Source: Hyphomicrobiales bacterium
GTDB lineage: Bacteria > Pseudomonadota > Alphaproteobacteria > Rhizobiales > JACESI01
NCBI GenBank assembly: GCA_039973685.1
Contig: JBDWKL010000043.1
Coordinates: 271,749 to 335,748, forward strand
Length of the DNA stretch: 64,000 nucleotides
Direction of reading: 5' to 3'
Shown: positions 27,798 to 37,500 of the stretch, in pieces
Numbering within the stretch: the first letter of the stretch is position 1
How the letters are laid out: each line of letters opens with the position of its first letter
Program-made: the position numbers and the translations under genes
Notes under the pieces: model-generated
The model's input: the letters and a program-made list of their open reading frames with translations, nothing else
The model's database searches: none
Told to the model about the DNA's origin: nothing

Positions 27798-28547
27798 TTA
27801 TCTTCGTTTCATGCCGTCCAAATATTGGCTAAAAATATCGTCGACATTTTTGCGGTAATCTTCTTGCACTTTTCTGCCAGTTTCAAACATCTCACCAAAC
27901 ATATCTTCACCGCGTTCTGGCGCACGATATTGCTCACGAGACGCACGTGGTTGGGCACTCATGCCGCCGCCTAGAAAATCTTCCAGCATATTGCCGAACG
28001 GGTTATTTCCCATTGGGTTTTGCTGTCTGCGTTGAGTTTGTTGCATACGGCCCATATTGCCGCCCATCATATTTTCCATGAAGCTACCAAGCAGCTCATC
28101 CATCATGCCGCCGCCTTGCGATGTACGGCCTTGCGTGCCTTTAAACAGGCCCCCCATAACCATGCTCGCCACCACTGGGAGCATCTTTTTCAAGATCGAC
28201 GGACCAATGCCAGAGGCAAGAGCGACTTGGTCGGCAACGGCGCGACTTGTGTCTTTTGATCCAAACAAATGGCCTAGGATCGCATTTCCTTCGCCCATCG
28301 CTTCATCACGAAAGGCAGAAGCTGGGTCATCATGATATTGCTGATGGCGGCCAGAAGAGAGTGCCGACATGAAATTCATCAACGCCATTGGGTCAGAGGT
28401 GTTGCGCTTCAAACCATTGGAGAAGGCAGGCATCATCAATTCAAGCGCTTGCTCAGTTTGCTCCTGCGAAAGACCAAACTGCTTACCCAGCGTATCCATC
28501 GCACCGCCATCTTGAGCCTGCATCATCATCTCAAAAAGATTATTCAA
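27798..28547 (-). CDS. DUF937 family protein with Met/Gly/Gln-rich C-terminus
   Basis: 249 residues. The first 135 residues match the DUF937 (YidB-like) pattern: GKQFGLSQEQTEQALELMMPAF, AILGHLFGSKD and ILKKMLPVVASMVMGGLF. After that comes a low-complexity Met/Gly/Asn/Gln segment (about 148-205) and a charged tail that could form a helix (EMFETGRKVQEDYRKNVDD). No signal peptide. The function of the family is not established. It is convergent with the DUF1127 gene. Confidence 0.82.
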   Translation of the reverse strand: MNNLFEMMMQAQDGGAMDTLGKQFGLSQEQTEQALELMMPAFSNGLKRNTSDPMALMNFMSALSSGRHQQYHDDPASAFRDEAMGEGNAILGHLFGSKDTSRAVADQVALASGIGPSILKKMLPVVASMVMGGLFKGTQGRTSQGGGMMDELLGSFMENMMGGNMGRMQQTQRRQQNPMGNNPFGNMLEDFLGGGMSAQPRASREQYRAPERGEDMFGEMFETGRKVQEDYRKNVDDIFSQYLDGMKRR

Positions 28548-28688
28548 CGCTCTTCTCCCTATGAAATTCGGTTGGACTAAATAAAAGACTTACGAACGAC
28601 GACCGTCAACTGTAAGTTTCAGATTAGCGGCTTGATTTATGATACCCAGCCTATCAAAATACCTCACGCTCCTCAGTCAGCTTGATCA

Positions 28689-29621
28689 ATGACCACTGTT
28701 TTAAATCTCACCATTCCCTTTTTTGCTGTTATCGCACTTGGCGTAATCGCTGTTCGTTTGGGCATGATTGATGGCTCCGCCTCGCGCATCATCAATGTGT
28801 TCGTGTTCAACTTCACCATGCCCGCCTTGGTGATCAGCGGTCTTGCGCGGCAAGATTTTGGTGAGTTGATCGATATTCCTTTTTTGATCGCATGGTTTAT
28901 CGCAACCACTATCGTCTTCATCATCGGCATGATCTTCAGCCGCGCTTTTTTCAATGGTCGTTTGAGAGAAATGGCACTCACGGGGCAAGCAGCTTCCATT
29001 GGCAATGTCGGCTTTTTGGGTTTTCCGCTCATGGCAGCGGCCTTTGGTGCAGATGGCGTGCGGGTTGCGGCAACCGCGTTGCTTATCGACCTTATCCTCT
29101 TTGTCCCTTTGAGTATCGCACTGCTTGAAGCCTCCAATGGTGGCTCTATCGGTAACTCACTCAAACGGGTCGTTAAAGCCAGTTTACTCAACCCCTTCAT
29201 CTTCTCGATTTTTGGTGGGTTCATTCTGTCTGCAACAGGCATTGGACTACCTGGCCCTACCGAACGCTTCGTCGATTTTTTGGCCGGTGCCGCTGGTCCT
29301 GCAGCGCTTTTTGCGCTTGGAATTTCACTTGCCAGTCGCAAGTTTGAAGGGGATGGCGCTTCTATCGTTGTTATTTCCGTTCTAAAATTAATCGCACACC
29401 CGCTCATCGCCTATGTCGCGCTCACACTTTTTGGCGTGAGAGGTGAAACCTTGATGATTGGGGTGGTGGTTGCCTCCCTACCAGTAGCGGGCAATGTCTT
29501 TGTTATCGCTCAACAATACGAGGTTATGGTGCGTCGAATTTCATCGGTGGTGTTAATATCAACAATCATCGCCGTTGTAACAACGGCCTATGCACTCAAC
29601 TGGGCAAATGTCGGCATATAA
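28689..29621 (+). CDS. AEC-family (auxin efflux carrier-like) transporter
   Basis: 310 residues with about ten transmembrane helices, TIPFFAVIALGVIAVRLGMID at the N-terminus and the conserved ASIGNVGFLGFPL and ALFALGISLASRKF segments of AEC permeases. Bacterial members export or exchange malonate, malate and other carboxylates; the substrate here is unknown. It converges with gshA, 38 bp between stops. Confidence 0.92.
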   Translation: MTTVLNLTIPFFAVIALGVIAVRLGMIDGSASRIINVFVFNFTMPALVISGLARQDFGELIDIPFLIAWFIATTIVFIIGMIFSRAFFNGRLREMALTGQAASIGNVGFLGFPLMAAAFGADGVRVAATALLIDLILFVPLSIALLEASNGGSIGNSLKRVVKASLLNPFIFSIFGGFILSATGIGLPGPTERFVDFLAGAAGPAALFALGISLASRKFEGDGASIVVISVLKLIAHPLIAYVALTLFGVRGETLMIGVVVASLPVAGNVFVIAQQYEVMVRRISSVVLISTIIAVVTTAYALNWANVGI

Positions 29622-29659
29622 CGTGCCGCCAATCAAGAAGCTACTCAGCAATAAACGCC

Positions 29660-31033
29660 CTAGAATGCGTATTCTTTGAAGATCGGCGCGAGGCTTTCAT
29701 TCCATTCGCCATGATATTTCGCCAGCATCTTTTCTGCTTGCGTCTTACCACTTACGAGCGTTTCAAGAACGGGCTCTAAATATTGCGTCTCATCAAGACC
29801 TGTATCGCTGAGGCGTTCGCGCGATTTCAAACCTTCGCGCGACAAGCCAACAACTTCTTTCGCGATTTCATGAACCGTGCGGCCTTTGAGCGTTGCTTGC
29901 AGTCCTTCAATCGAAACTGCATCGCGCAATGCTTGCATCTCATCTGTCGTCCAATCAGATATCAGATCGTAGGCTGCATCGAGTGCTGTTTGATTGTAAA
30001 GCAATCCAACCCAGAAAGCTGGAAGTGCGCAAATACCACGCCACGGGCCACCATCTGCACCGCGCATTTCCAAGAAACGCTTCAAGCGGACTTCTGGGAA
30101 GATCGTCCCTAAATGGTTCACCCAGTCGCCCATCATTGGATAACCTTGTGGCACTGTATTTTTCAAAGCACCATCCATGAACTGGCGGAACGTCGTGCCT
30201 GTCACATCGTGATAGTCATCACCGCGCTTTAAGAAATACATCGGCACGTCGAGCGCATATCGCACGTAGGCATCAAAGCCGAAGCCTTTATCAAAAACGA
30301 AAGGCAGCATGCCTGCACGGTTGTTGTCCGTGTCTTTCCAAATTTCAGAACGCTCAGACAGACAGCCCGTTGGCTTGCCATCTAAGAACGGAGAATTTGC
30401 AAACAGAGCAGTCGCGATCGGCTGCAGGGCAATCGATACCTGCATCTTCTTGATCATGTCCGCTTCTGAGGAGAAATCGAGGTTCACTTGAATGGTGCAC
30501 GTACGGTGCATCATATCGAGACCACGGGTACCAACCTTCGGCATATAGTTGCGCATAATATCATAGCGCGATTTCGGCATTTTCGGTGTTTCGTCAAACG
30601 ACCAAATTGGTGATGAGCCGACACCGAGGAAATTGATATTGAGATCGTCCGCACATTTTCTAACGTGCATCAAATGCGTATGCGCTTCTTTGCATGTGTC
30701 GTGGATTGTCTCTAAAGGCGCACCAGATAATTCAAACTGCCCGCCTGGTTCAATAGAAATCGCACCGCCGCCGCTTTTTGCAGCAAGGCCAATGATGCGA
30801 CCATCATCAACAATTGGTTCCCAATCAAGCAGCGCTTGCATGGATGTTAGAAGCGCCTCAATGCCATCTGGCCCCTCATAGGGGATAGGCTCATTGGTGT
30901 TGGGACGGAAGCCAAACTTCTCGTGCTCTGTGCCAATACGAAAATCAGCTTCTGGCTTGCAACCTTCTGCAATCCAGTTTGCGAGTTCTGCCACGCCCTC
31001 AATCGGCGTTTCATCAACTACATCGCGTGCCAT
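29660..31033 (-). CDS. gshA: Glutamate-cysteine ligase, plant/alphaproteobacterial type
   Basis: First step of glutathione synthesis. 457 residues with the signatures of this GCS group: RIGTEHEKFGF, the Gly-rich SIEPGGQFELSGAP, and MMHRTCTIQVNLDFSSE. It belongs to the form shared by plants and alphaproteobacteria rather than the E. coli type. rsmE lies 127 bp upstream on the same strand, and this pair may be one transcript. No gshB is in the window. Confidence 0.95.
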   Translation of the reverse strand: MARDVVDETPIEGVAELANWIAEGCKPEADFRIGTEHEKFGFRPNTNEPIPYEGPDGIEALLTSMQALLDWEPIVDDGRIIGLAAKSGGGAISIEPGGQFELSGAPLETIHDTCKEAHTHLMHVRKCADDLNINFLGVGSSPIWSFDETPKMPKSRYDIMRNYMPKVGTRGLDMMHRTCTIQVNLDFSSEADMIKKMQVSIALQPIATALFANSPFLDGKPTGCLSERSEIWKDTDNNRAGMLPFVFDKGFGFDAYVRYALDVPMYFLKRGDDYHDVTGTTFRQFMDGALKNTVPQGYPMMGDWVNHLGTIFPEVRLKRFLEMRGADGGPWRGICALPAFWVGLLYNQTALDAAYDLISDWTTDEMQALRDAVSIEGLQATLKGRTVHEIAKEVVGLSREGLKSRERLSDTGLDETQYLEPVLETLVSGKTQAEKMLAKYHGEWNESLAPIFKEYAF

Positions 31034-31160
31034 CGCAAAACTCCAAATTCCTCAATGGTAGATAACGAGAAAGCTATCAGAATAATTTAATTCCAGACCG
31101 ATAACCACAATTTGACGCAATTGGAAAGTGCAAACTGTTTAACTGATTGTTCAAAAAATC

Positions 31161-31913
31161 TTAGTTGCGCTTTGAAACCCAGTCACCAATGGCCGCCTGA
31201 ACCACAGCAAGCGCTGCAACAGCGGCGGTATCTGCCCGCAATATGCGTGGGCCAAGGGGTATTGTTTTCACAAAATTTTGAGCTTTTAAAAGCGTGCGTT
31301 CATTGTCACTAAACCCGCCTTCAGGCCCAATCAACACACCAATATTGCTGCCTGCAACATCCTGCAGAAGCGTGATGGGGTTGTCGCCCTCTTCGCTTTC
31401 ATCACAAAAAACCAGCGCATCATCGGCAGGCCAACCCTCAATCAAAGGCTGCAACTTGGTCGGTTCTTCAACAACAGGGATTGCTAAAATTCCACACTGT
31501 TCCGCCGCCTCAACAGCATTTGCTCGCATCCGTTCAAGGTTTAGGCGATTGACCTGTGTGTGATCTGTAAACACCGGACAAAGCCGCCCTGCCCCCATTT
31601 CAACAGCCTTTTGCACCATGTAATCGAGGCGGGCGTGTTTTAACGGCGCAAAGTAATAGCTGAGCTTAGATGCATCAGGCTGCGGACGGGTTTGCTCTTT
31701 GGTTTTTAGCACCGCCGCTTTTTTCGAAGCACCTTCAAGCACGGCTAGCCATTCGCCGTCTTTGCCGTTAAAGACCAGCAATTCTGCACCCACGCCCATG
31801 CGAAGCACATTGATGAGGTAATTTGATTGATTTTTATCAAGCACCACCTCACCACCATCCAGTAGTGGATGGTCGATATAGAGCCGTTGCATTTTGTAGT
31901 TATAGCGCGCCAT
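31161..31913 (-). CDS. rsmE: 16S rRNA (uracil-1498-N3)-methyltransferase
   Basis: SPOUT-type methyltransferase that modifies 16S rRNA. 250 residues from the ATG at 31913; ATG 31892 ([10 protein letters not shown]) is an alternative. The SAM-binding knot reads [15 protein letters not shown], followed by [21 protein letters not shown] near the C-terminus, diagnostic of RsmE. It is divergent from xseA: the two starts are about 20 bp apart, so their promoters must overlap or lie in the neighbouring coding regions. Confidence 0.94.
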   Translation of the reverse strand: MARYNYKMQRLYIDHPLLDGGEVVLDKNQSNYLINVLRMGVGAELLVFNGKDGEWLAVLEGASKKAAVLKTKEQTRPQPDASKLSYYFAPLKHARLDYMVQKAVEMGAGRLCPVFTDHTQVNRLNLERMRANAVEAAEQCGILAIPVVEEPTKLQPLIEGWPADDALVFCDESEEGDNPITLLQDVAGSNIGVLIGPEGGFSDNERTLLKAQNFVKTIPLGPRILRADTAAVAALAVVQAAIGDWVSKRN

Positions 31914-31933
31914 ACTGGCACCAATAACGCTGA

Positions 31934-33526
31934 ATGACGAAAGACACAATGAGCGATAACGCCAATAGCAACGCGAGCGAATTTACCGTCTCGGAAATAT
32001 CCCGCGCCGTAAAGAAAACGGTAGAGGATGCTTATGGCTATGTGCGCGTGCGTGGCGAAATTTCTGGCTTCAGCGGGCCAGTCCGTTCAGGTCATTCATA
32101 TTTTGGCTTGAAAGATGAGAAGGCAAAAATTGATGCGATTGTCTGGAAAGGCGTTTACAACAAGCTGAAAGTGAAACCGGAAGAAGGTTTAGAGGTGATT
32201 GCAACAGGCAAACTCACCACTTATCCTGGTACATCGAAATATCAAATTATCATCGAATCATTAGAGCCTGCCGGTGTTGGCGCTTTGATGGCTTTGCTTG
32301 AGGAGCGCAAACGTAAGCTCACGGCAGAAGGATTGTTTGATCCCGCCCGCAAGCAGCTTCTTCCCTATCTGCCAAAAGTCATCGGCGTGATCACCTCGCC
32401 AACGGGCGCAGTCATCCGCGATATTATGCACCGCCTCGATGACCGCTTTCCAACCCACGTGCTTTTATGGCCAGCAAGGGTGCAGGGTGAAACATGCGGC
32501 AATGAAGTGGCAAATGCCATTCGTGGCTTTAACGCTTTTGATGGCTCCAACGGATTGGTAAAACCCGACCTCTTGATTGTTGCGCGTGGTGGCGGATCAC
32601 TTGAAGACCTTTGGGGCTTTAATGATGAAGCGGTTGTTCGCGCTGCAGCTGAAAGCGATATTCCGCTGATTTCCGCTGTTGGCCACGAAACAGATTGGAC
32701 ACTGATTGACTATGCCAGCGATCAACGCGCACCAACACCAACGGGTGCTGCTGAAATGGCGGTTCCTGTGCGGGCTGACCTTTTGGCTGCGATCGATGAT
32801 TTAGACAGACGCAACAAGGGTGCAGTTGGTCGCAACCTTGAAAACCAGAAGAACAATCTGCGCGGTCTTTCCCGTGCATTGCCTTCCCTGTCATCCTTGC
32901 TCGCCCTACCAAGGCAGCGGCTTGATGAAGCAACGGGCCGCCTACCCCGTTCAATAGATGGCACGATGCGGGATTATCGAAATCGGTTGAGCGCATCACA
33001 AGGACGGCTTTCCATCAACACGCTGGCGCAGTCGCTTGATATTGCGCGGCGGCGGCTCACGGAGCAAAGCGGCAAGGCAGCAGCGGCTCTTCGCCAGCGA
33101 GCAAACATCGGGCGCAACCAACTTACCTCTGCAAGTTCGCGCCTGACGCCGAATACACTGCTTCGCAAAGTTGAGACCCACCAAACACAACTCACCCAAC
33201 TCCACGCCCGTGCTGATCGTGCGACAGTGACACTGCAAGACAGGCGCCGTGCATCCTTTGAGCGGGTCGCAGGGGTTTTGAAATTGGTATCTTATGAAAG
33301 TGTACTTGCCCGTGGCTTTGCTTTGGTGCGTGATGGCAACAACGAACCTGTTAGATCCGTTAAAGGCATTACGGCAGGTGCAGGCTATAGCGTGCAATTG
33401 GCAGATGGTCGCGCTGAGATGATTGGCGGCACTGCTTCACCTTCAACGCCGAGCGCACCACCAGCGAAACCAAAAGCTGCCAAGCCGAAAACAACGCCTA
33501 ATGATAATCAGGGCAGTTTGTTTTAA
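31934..33526 (+). CDS. xseA: Exodeoxyribonuclease VII large subunit
   Basis: 530 residues; ATG at 31934 or 31949. The N-terminal OB fold ([26 protein letters not shown]) is followed by the catalytic core with [19 protein letters not shown] and [19 protein letters not shown], then a long coiled-coil region (about 280-430) and the C-terminal strand [12 protein letters not shown] Pro/Lys-rich tail ends the protein. It degrades single-stranded DNA together with XseB, which is not in the window. Confidence 0.95.
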   Translation: MTKDTMSDNANSNASEFTVSEISRAVKKTVEDAYGYVRVRGEISGFSGPVRSGHSYFGLKDEKAKIDAIVWKGVYNKLKVKPEEGLEVIATGKLTTYPGTSKYQIIIESLEPAGVGALMALLEERKRKLTAEGLFDPARKQLLPYLPKVIGVITSPTGAVIRDIMHRLDDRFPTHVLLWPARVQGETCGNEVANAIRGFNAFDGSNGLVKPDLLIVARGGGSLEDLWGFNDEAVVRAAAESDIPLISAVGHETDWTLIDYASDQRAPTPTGAAEMAVPVRADLLAAIDDLDRRNKGAVGRNLENQKNNLRGLSRALPSLSSLLALPRQRLDEATGRLPRSIDGTMRDYRNRLSASQGRLSINTLAQSLDIARRRLTEQSGKAAAALRQRANIGRNQLTSASSRLTPNTLLRKVETHQTQLTQLHARADRATVTLQDRRRASFERVAGVLKLVSYESVLARGFALVRDGNNEPVRSVKGITAGAGYSVQLADGRAEMIGGTASPSTPSAPPAKPKAAKPKTTPNDNQGSLF

Positions 33527-33552
33527 ACGGTTCAAAATTACGGAAAAGGGAA

Positions 33553-33629
33553 TGGTACAGTCGGGTGGATTTGAACCACCGGCCTTCGGCGCCACAAGCC
33601 GACGCTCTAACCAACTGAGCTACGACTGC
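33553..33629 (-). tRNA. tRNA-His (GTG), lacking the extra G(-1)
   Basis: Folds fully: acceptor GCAGTCG/CGACTGT, D stem GCTC/GAGC, anticodon stem TCGGC/GCCGA around TTGTGGC (anticodon GTG), 5-nt variable loop, T stem GGTGG/CCACC, and an encoded CCA; 77 nt in total. The base before position 1 is T, not G. Pair 1-72 is G-U, and the discriminator is A rather than the C73 usual in bacterial tRNA-His. Confidence 0.95.
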
Positions 33630-33711
33630 ACATTTGCTCTTGGACTAAGCGCAATTGACTTCCATTTCAAGCACTTTTCTTTGGAAAATTCACAAAATCG
33701 TAGAACAGCCT

Positions 33712-33745
33712 TAAAAGAAAAGGCCCCGCTTATAAGCGAGGCCTT
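33712..33745 (-). terminator. Rho-independent terminator of the phasin gene
   Basis: Read on the minus strand: AAGGCCTCGCT - TATA - AGCGGGGCCTT (one G-U pair), followed by TTTTCTTT. It lies 27 bp past the phasin stop codon. Confidence 0.85.
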
Positions 33746-33772
33746 CATAAAACCGATTATTGCGTGAAGCAA

Positions 33773-34264
33773 TTACGCAGGTTTGAATGCGTTCAATGAT
33801 TTTTCGAACGCAGCTTGATAAGGTTGTGTTGCTTCTTGAGCAGCATTTGTTGTCATTTCCTGAAACGCTTGCGCCTGATCTTGGAAAACACCCATTTGCT
33901 TTTTAACGAAAGCTGCTTGCAATTCGAGTACATCCGTAAAGCTCTTCACAGACATCACTTCTTTAGCATGCTCAAGAGCCGCTTTTGAATTTGTCTCTGC
34001 AACGCTCATTGTTTTCTCATTGAGTTCAATCACGCTGTTGCGCGTTTTTTCAAAAGTTACTTCCAACGCATCTTTAGCTTCTTCAGAAGCAGATGTGAAT
34101 TTGTCAAAAGCTTCTTTGCCTTTAGCAAGGCTCTCGTCTGCCATGCCTTGGAAAGCTGGGCCGAAAGAATCAAAAGACGGTGTTGGGAATGCAAACGCGT
34201 CTGTTGTTGCGCCTTTAGCTTCAGTTGCAGTTTTTGGAGCTGTCTTTGTTTTAGCGGTTGCCAT
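33773..34264 (-). CDS. Phasin family protein
   Basis: 163 residues, largely helical and amphipathic, coating polyhydroxyalkanoate granules. The Lys/Thr/Ala-rich N-terminus resembles other phasin N-termini, and the central ALEVTFEKTRNSVIELNEKTMSVAETNSKAALEHAKEV together with KKQMGVFQDQAQAFQEMT is typical of PF09361. SD AGGAAC lies 7 nt before the ATG. The upstream region contains two TGC-N3-GCA palindromes that fit PhaR control. The phaC, phaA and phaB genes are not in the window. Confidence 0.92.
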   Translation of the reverse strand: MATAKTKTAPKTATEAKGATTDAFAFPTPSFDSFGPAFQGMADESLAKGKEAFDKFTSASEEAKDALEVTFEKTRNSVIELNEKTMSVAETNSKAALEHAKEVMSVKSFTDVLELQAAFVKKQMGVFQDQAQAFQEMTTNAAQEATQPYQAAFEKSLNAFKPA

Positions 34265-34344
34265 GGTGTGTTCCTGTGCAAAAAAATGAATTAAGTGAAA
34301 ACGTTGGGAGTGCGATGGGCCCTTAGAACCATCTTCTTATCCTC

Positions 34345-34372
34345 AATATAGTGCATTTATATTGCATTGCAA
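34345..34372 (-). promoter_or_regulatory. Candidate phasin promoter
   Basis: Minus strand TTGCAA (34372-34367), a 16-bp spacer, and TATATT (34350-34345). The -35 box lies within the first TGC-N3-GCA palindrome, so an occupied operator would block polymerase. Leader about 70 nt. Confidence 0.5.
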
Positions 34373-34394
34373 CATTTATTTGTGCATTGCACAA
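34362..34394. promoter_or_regulatory. Paired TGC-N3-GCA palindromes (candidate PhaR operators)
   Basis: TTGCATTGCAA (34362-34372) and TTGTGCATTGCACAA (34380-34394) are both perfect palindromes around a single T. Their centres are 20 bp apart, about two helical turns. A related half, GTGCATTT, precedes them at 34351. PhaR repressors of alphaproteobacteria recognise TGC-N3/4-GCA sites near phasin genes. Confidence 0.65.
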
Positions 34395-34573
34395 TTTTTA
34401 TTACTACAGAGCTCCCTCACCGCCCCAAAGTTAACCAAATATGAACAGAATTGACTTGATTCACGCGCAAAAGCTGGACCAAATGCTCGCAGAAGGGCTA
34501 TGAAAACTCTTAAAAATGGTCCCTTCACCACCTAAATAATTTTTCGGGTGGCTATGACAGCAAGGAATGCACA

Positions 34574-37500
34574 ATGAGCACCCCTACCAAAACGTTCGGC
34601 ATCGCTCTCACGAACCATAAAGTGTCAAAGGCATTGTTCAACGAAAACCCGGCATGGCTTTGGGCGCCTGAGGGTGATCGTCTTTTATGGGCAAATGAAG
34701 CGGGTTGCCGCTTTTTCGGTACCAAGTCGATCACTGACTTGCTTTCGCGTTCCTTCAGAAGAATTTCGCCTGCATCGATTGAAATCAATCGGTTGGGTAA
34801 AAGCAAAAACTTCAACAAGACCATCTCCCGCAAAATGAAATTTTTGCGTGGCATGAAGGCTGTTTCGGTTAAGGCAGAATTGACGCACTTAAAATTGAGC
34901 GACGGCACAACAGGCGTTTTGGTAGAAGTTGATGCACCAGAAAAGAAATTTGACGAGAACGATCACCAGAAAAACGCGCTTCGTTTCATCAAACTATTTT
35001 CACGCAGTGAACTCTCTGTCGCCTTGCTGTCTGAGGACGGCGGGCGTTTGCAAGAATCCAATGAATTTCGTGATGCAGATGTGAGCAAAAAGGTTCTGCG
35101 TAATTTAGCAAAAGCGTTAGAAGACCAAGATATCGCATCAATCTCACTAAACGACGGCGCGCAAGCAATTATCGGCTATGCACAGCGCAAAAAGAAAGGT
35201 GCCCTCACCTCAATCTTTGCAATCATCGAAGATGTTGTTGTTGAAGAGGAAACAATCGCCGCAACCGACGATGCTGTGATTGTAGAAGATATTGCTGAAA
35301 TTCCAGAGCAAGAAGGACAGCTAGAGCACGTTAATGCGCTCGCTGACGAAGCAGAAACGACTGCGCCAGATGGCATTGAACTGGACGTCGACACTCAACC
35401 GGAAGACGACACGGGGTCGGAAGTCGATGACAATGATGACGCCACCCTTGGCATTGGCGCAGCTGCAGCAGGTATCGCGGCAGGTGCTGCGATTAGTGCA
35501 GGTGAAGTGCTGAACAACGATACTGATGTAAACGAAGATGAAGCATCAGACGAAACGCCAGTTGATACTGATGTCGAAGACGAAGTAACTGCCTCCACAA
35601 CCATTGATGCTGAAGAGCAAGCGGCTGATCTCGTGGAAGACAACGCAGACACTTACGATACAGCAAGCACAGATGACAATGTGGACACGGGTGATCATTC
35701 AGAAAATGACGACACATCAACAAGCGAAAAGCCTACCCGCTTTTTGTTTGAGTTTGACCTCGACAGCAATTTAAAATCACTCTCGCCAGAATTTCACAAG
35801 GCCATGAGCACCGATGACGATGCCTTTGTCGGATCAAGTTGGGGCGAACTTTCGCAAACAATGAAGCTTGATGCCGACGGTAAAATTGCCCGCCATCTTA
35901 AAGGCCAAGCGATTTGGACTGAAACCAGTTACTGGCCACTAAATGAGGCTGGCGCTGACGAAGACGCCCCTAAACGCGTTCCAATCTCGCTCACCGCTAT
36001 GCCTGTGTTTGATCGAAACAGATTATTCCAGGGCTTTAGAGGTTTTGGAACAATGGACTGGGAAAATGTCGCGGTTCACCCAGAGCTTGACGCGCTGGTA
36101 ATCGTTGAAGAAACCGACGTGAGCGAAAACGCTGAAGATGAATGGGAAACCTTTGTCGCAACAACGCCATTGTCTGGCGATGATGAAGGCAACATTGACC
36201 GCAGCACTGGCCTCGGTGGTTCTGAAGATGCCAGTGAACAAGAACTTGACTGGGGGCAATCCTCTGATGATGACGAGGACGACGCTGAACGTTTTCGTGC
36301 AGAGCTTAATGATCAAGACGGCGATGACAACGTCCGCAATACCGTGGTTCATCTTACTGACCAACCCACAGCAAACGATGATGACAATATCATCCGATTG
36401 CATGGCAATGGCCGAGGCTTAAAAGACGTTAGTGAAGAGGATGCTCAAAACGGCAATTTGAGCAAACCAGAACAAAAAACATTCAAGCAAATCGCAGATG
36501 TTTTGAGTTCAGAAATCACACATAAAGACGACAAGAATTCTTCGGATAATGATGCTCCTTCAAGCGATGACAAGACTTTGCAAGACAGCATTGATTTGGC
36601 CGCTGCTAACGCCATTGAGGGATCGCCTAGAATTAAGACGAATAACAAATCCGTTGATGATCGCGCCGCTGAACTACTCAATAAGAAGACCGATACAGAA
36701 GACGCTAAAAGCGACAAGCCTGTTGGTAAGATTGCCAAAGGGCTGGGCGCTGGCGCCGCAGCAATTTTGGGCGTTAATAGCCTCAAGAAATCATCGGTTC
36801 AAAAAGACGATGTCGCAAACGATATGGAAAGCACCACCGAAGACGGTGAAGCAGATGAAGACCATATTTTTCAGCCAAAATCACCTTCAGTAGGCGATGC
36901 TACCGAGCAAAAAGTAGCGGCTGAGTCAGTTGATGATGAACCGCATGGAATTTTAAACCGATTGCCACTCGGCCTTATTGTCTCAAGACAACGCAATGTG
37001 CTTTTTGCCAATCAAGCTGTCCTAGATTTCCTAGGGTATAATTCTATCGACGAGTTAATCGAAAATGGCGGCGTCAACACGCTGTTCAAGCCTGAAATAA
37101 CAGCAGAAACCAGTGATGAACTAGACATGTTCAAACGGCTTGTTGTGAAAGCAGATGAGCAAGAAGAACCAATGACACAAGTCGTTCGCGCCAAGATGGC
37201 CGACGGTTCAACCGCCAATGTCGATGTCCGCTTACAATCTGGCGACTGGCAGGGCGAACAAGCTTTGCTACTCACTTTATCGGCGCACCTTGAGCAATCA
37301 GATGAGGCCCAAAGCGAAGAAAGCAAAGTCTCCAAGCTCATTGGTCAATCCACCGATGTGATGGATATCGCATCCGATGGCATTATCATTGTCGATAATT
37401 CAGGCGATGTTATCCATGCCAATGCAAGCGCTGAAGCCTTGTTCGGCAGAGACCGCCGCGAAATGCGCAATTTGAGTTTCTCATCTCTCTTCGCCGAAGA

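Larger units (their letters stand above)
34265..34573. other. 309-bp divergent region between the phasin and pdhS-like genes
   Basis: Contains the phasin promoter and operators (34345-34394), and further right the SD AAGGA of the kinase gene. A TTAA-N7-TGAA at 34431-34445 resembles a CtrA half-site but is imperfect. No gene seen. Confidence 0.65.

Noticed and set aside
33423-33767. 114-codon plus-strand open frame
   Set aside because: Runs across the xseA end, the tRNA-His gene and the phasin terminator; not plausible as a gene.
34431-34445. TTAA-N7-TGAA resembling a CtrA box before the PdhS-like gene
   Set aside because: One mismatch to TTAA-N7-TTAA and such words are common in A/T-rich gaps.
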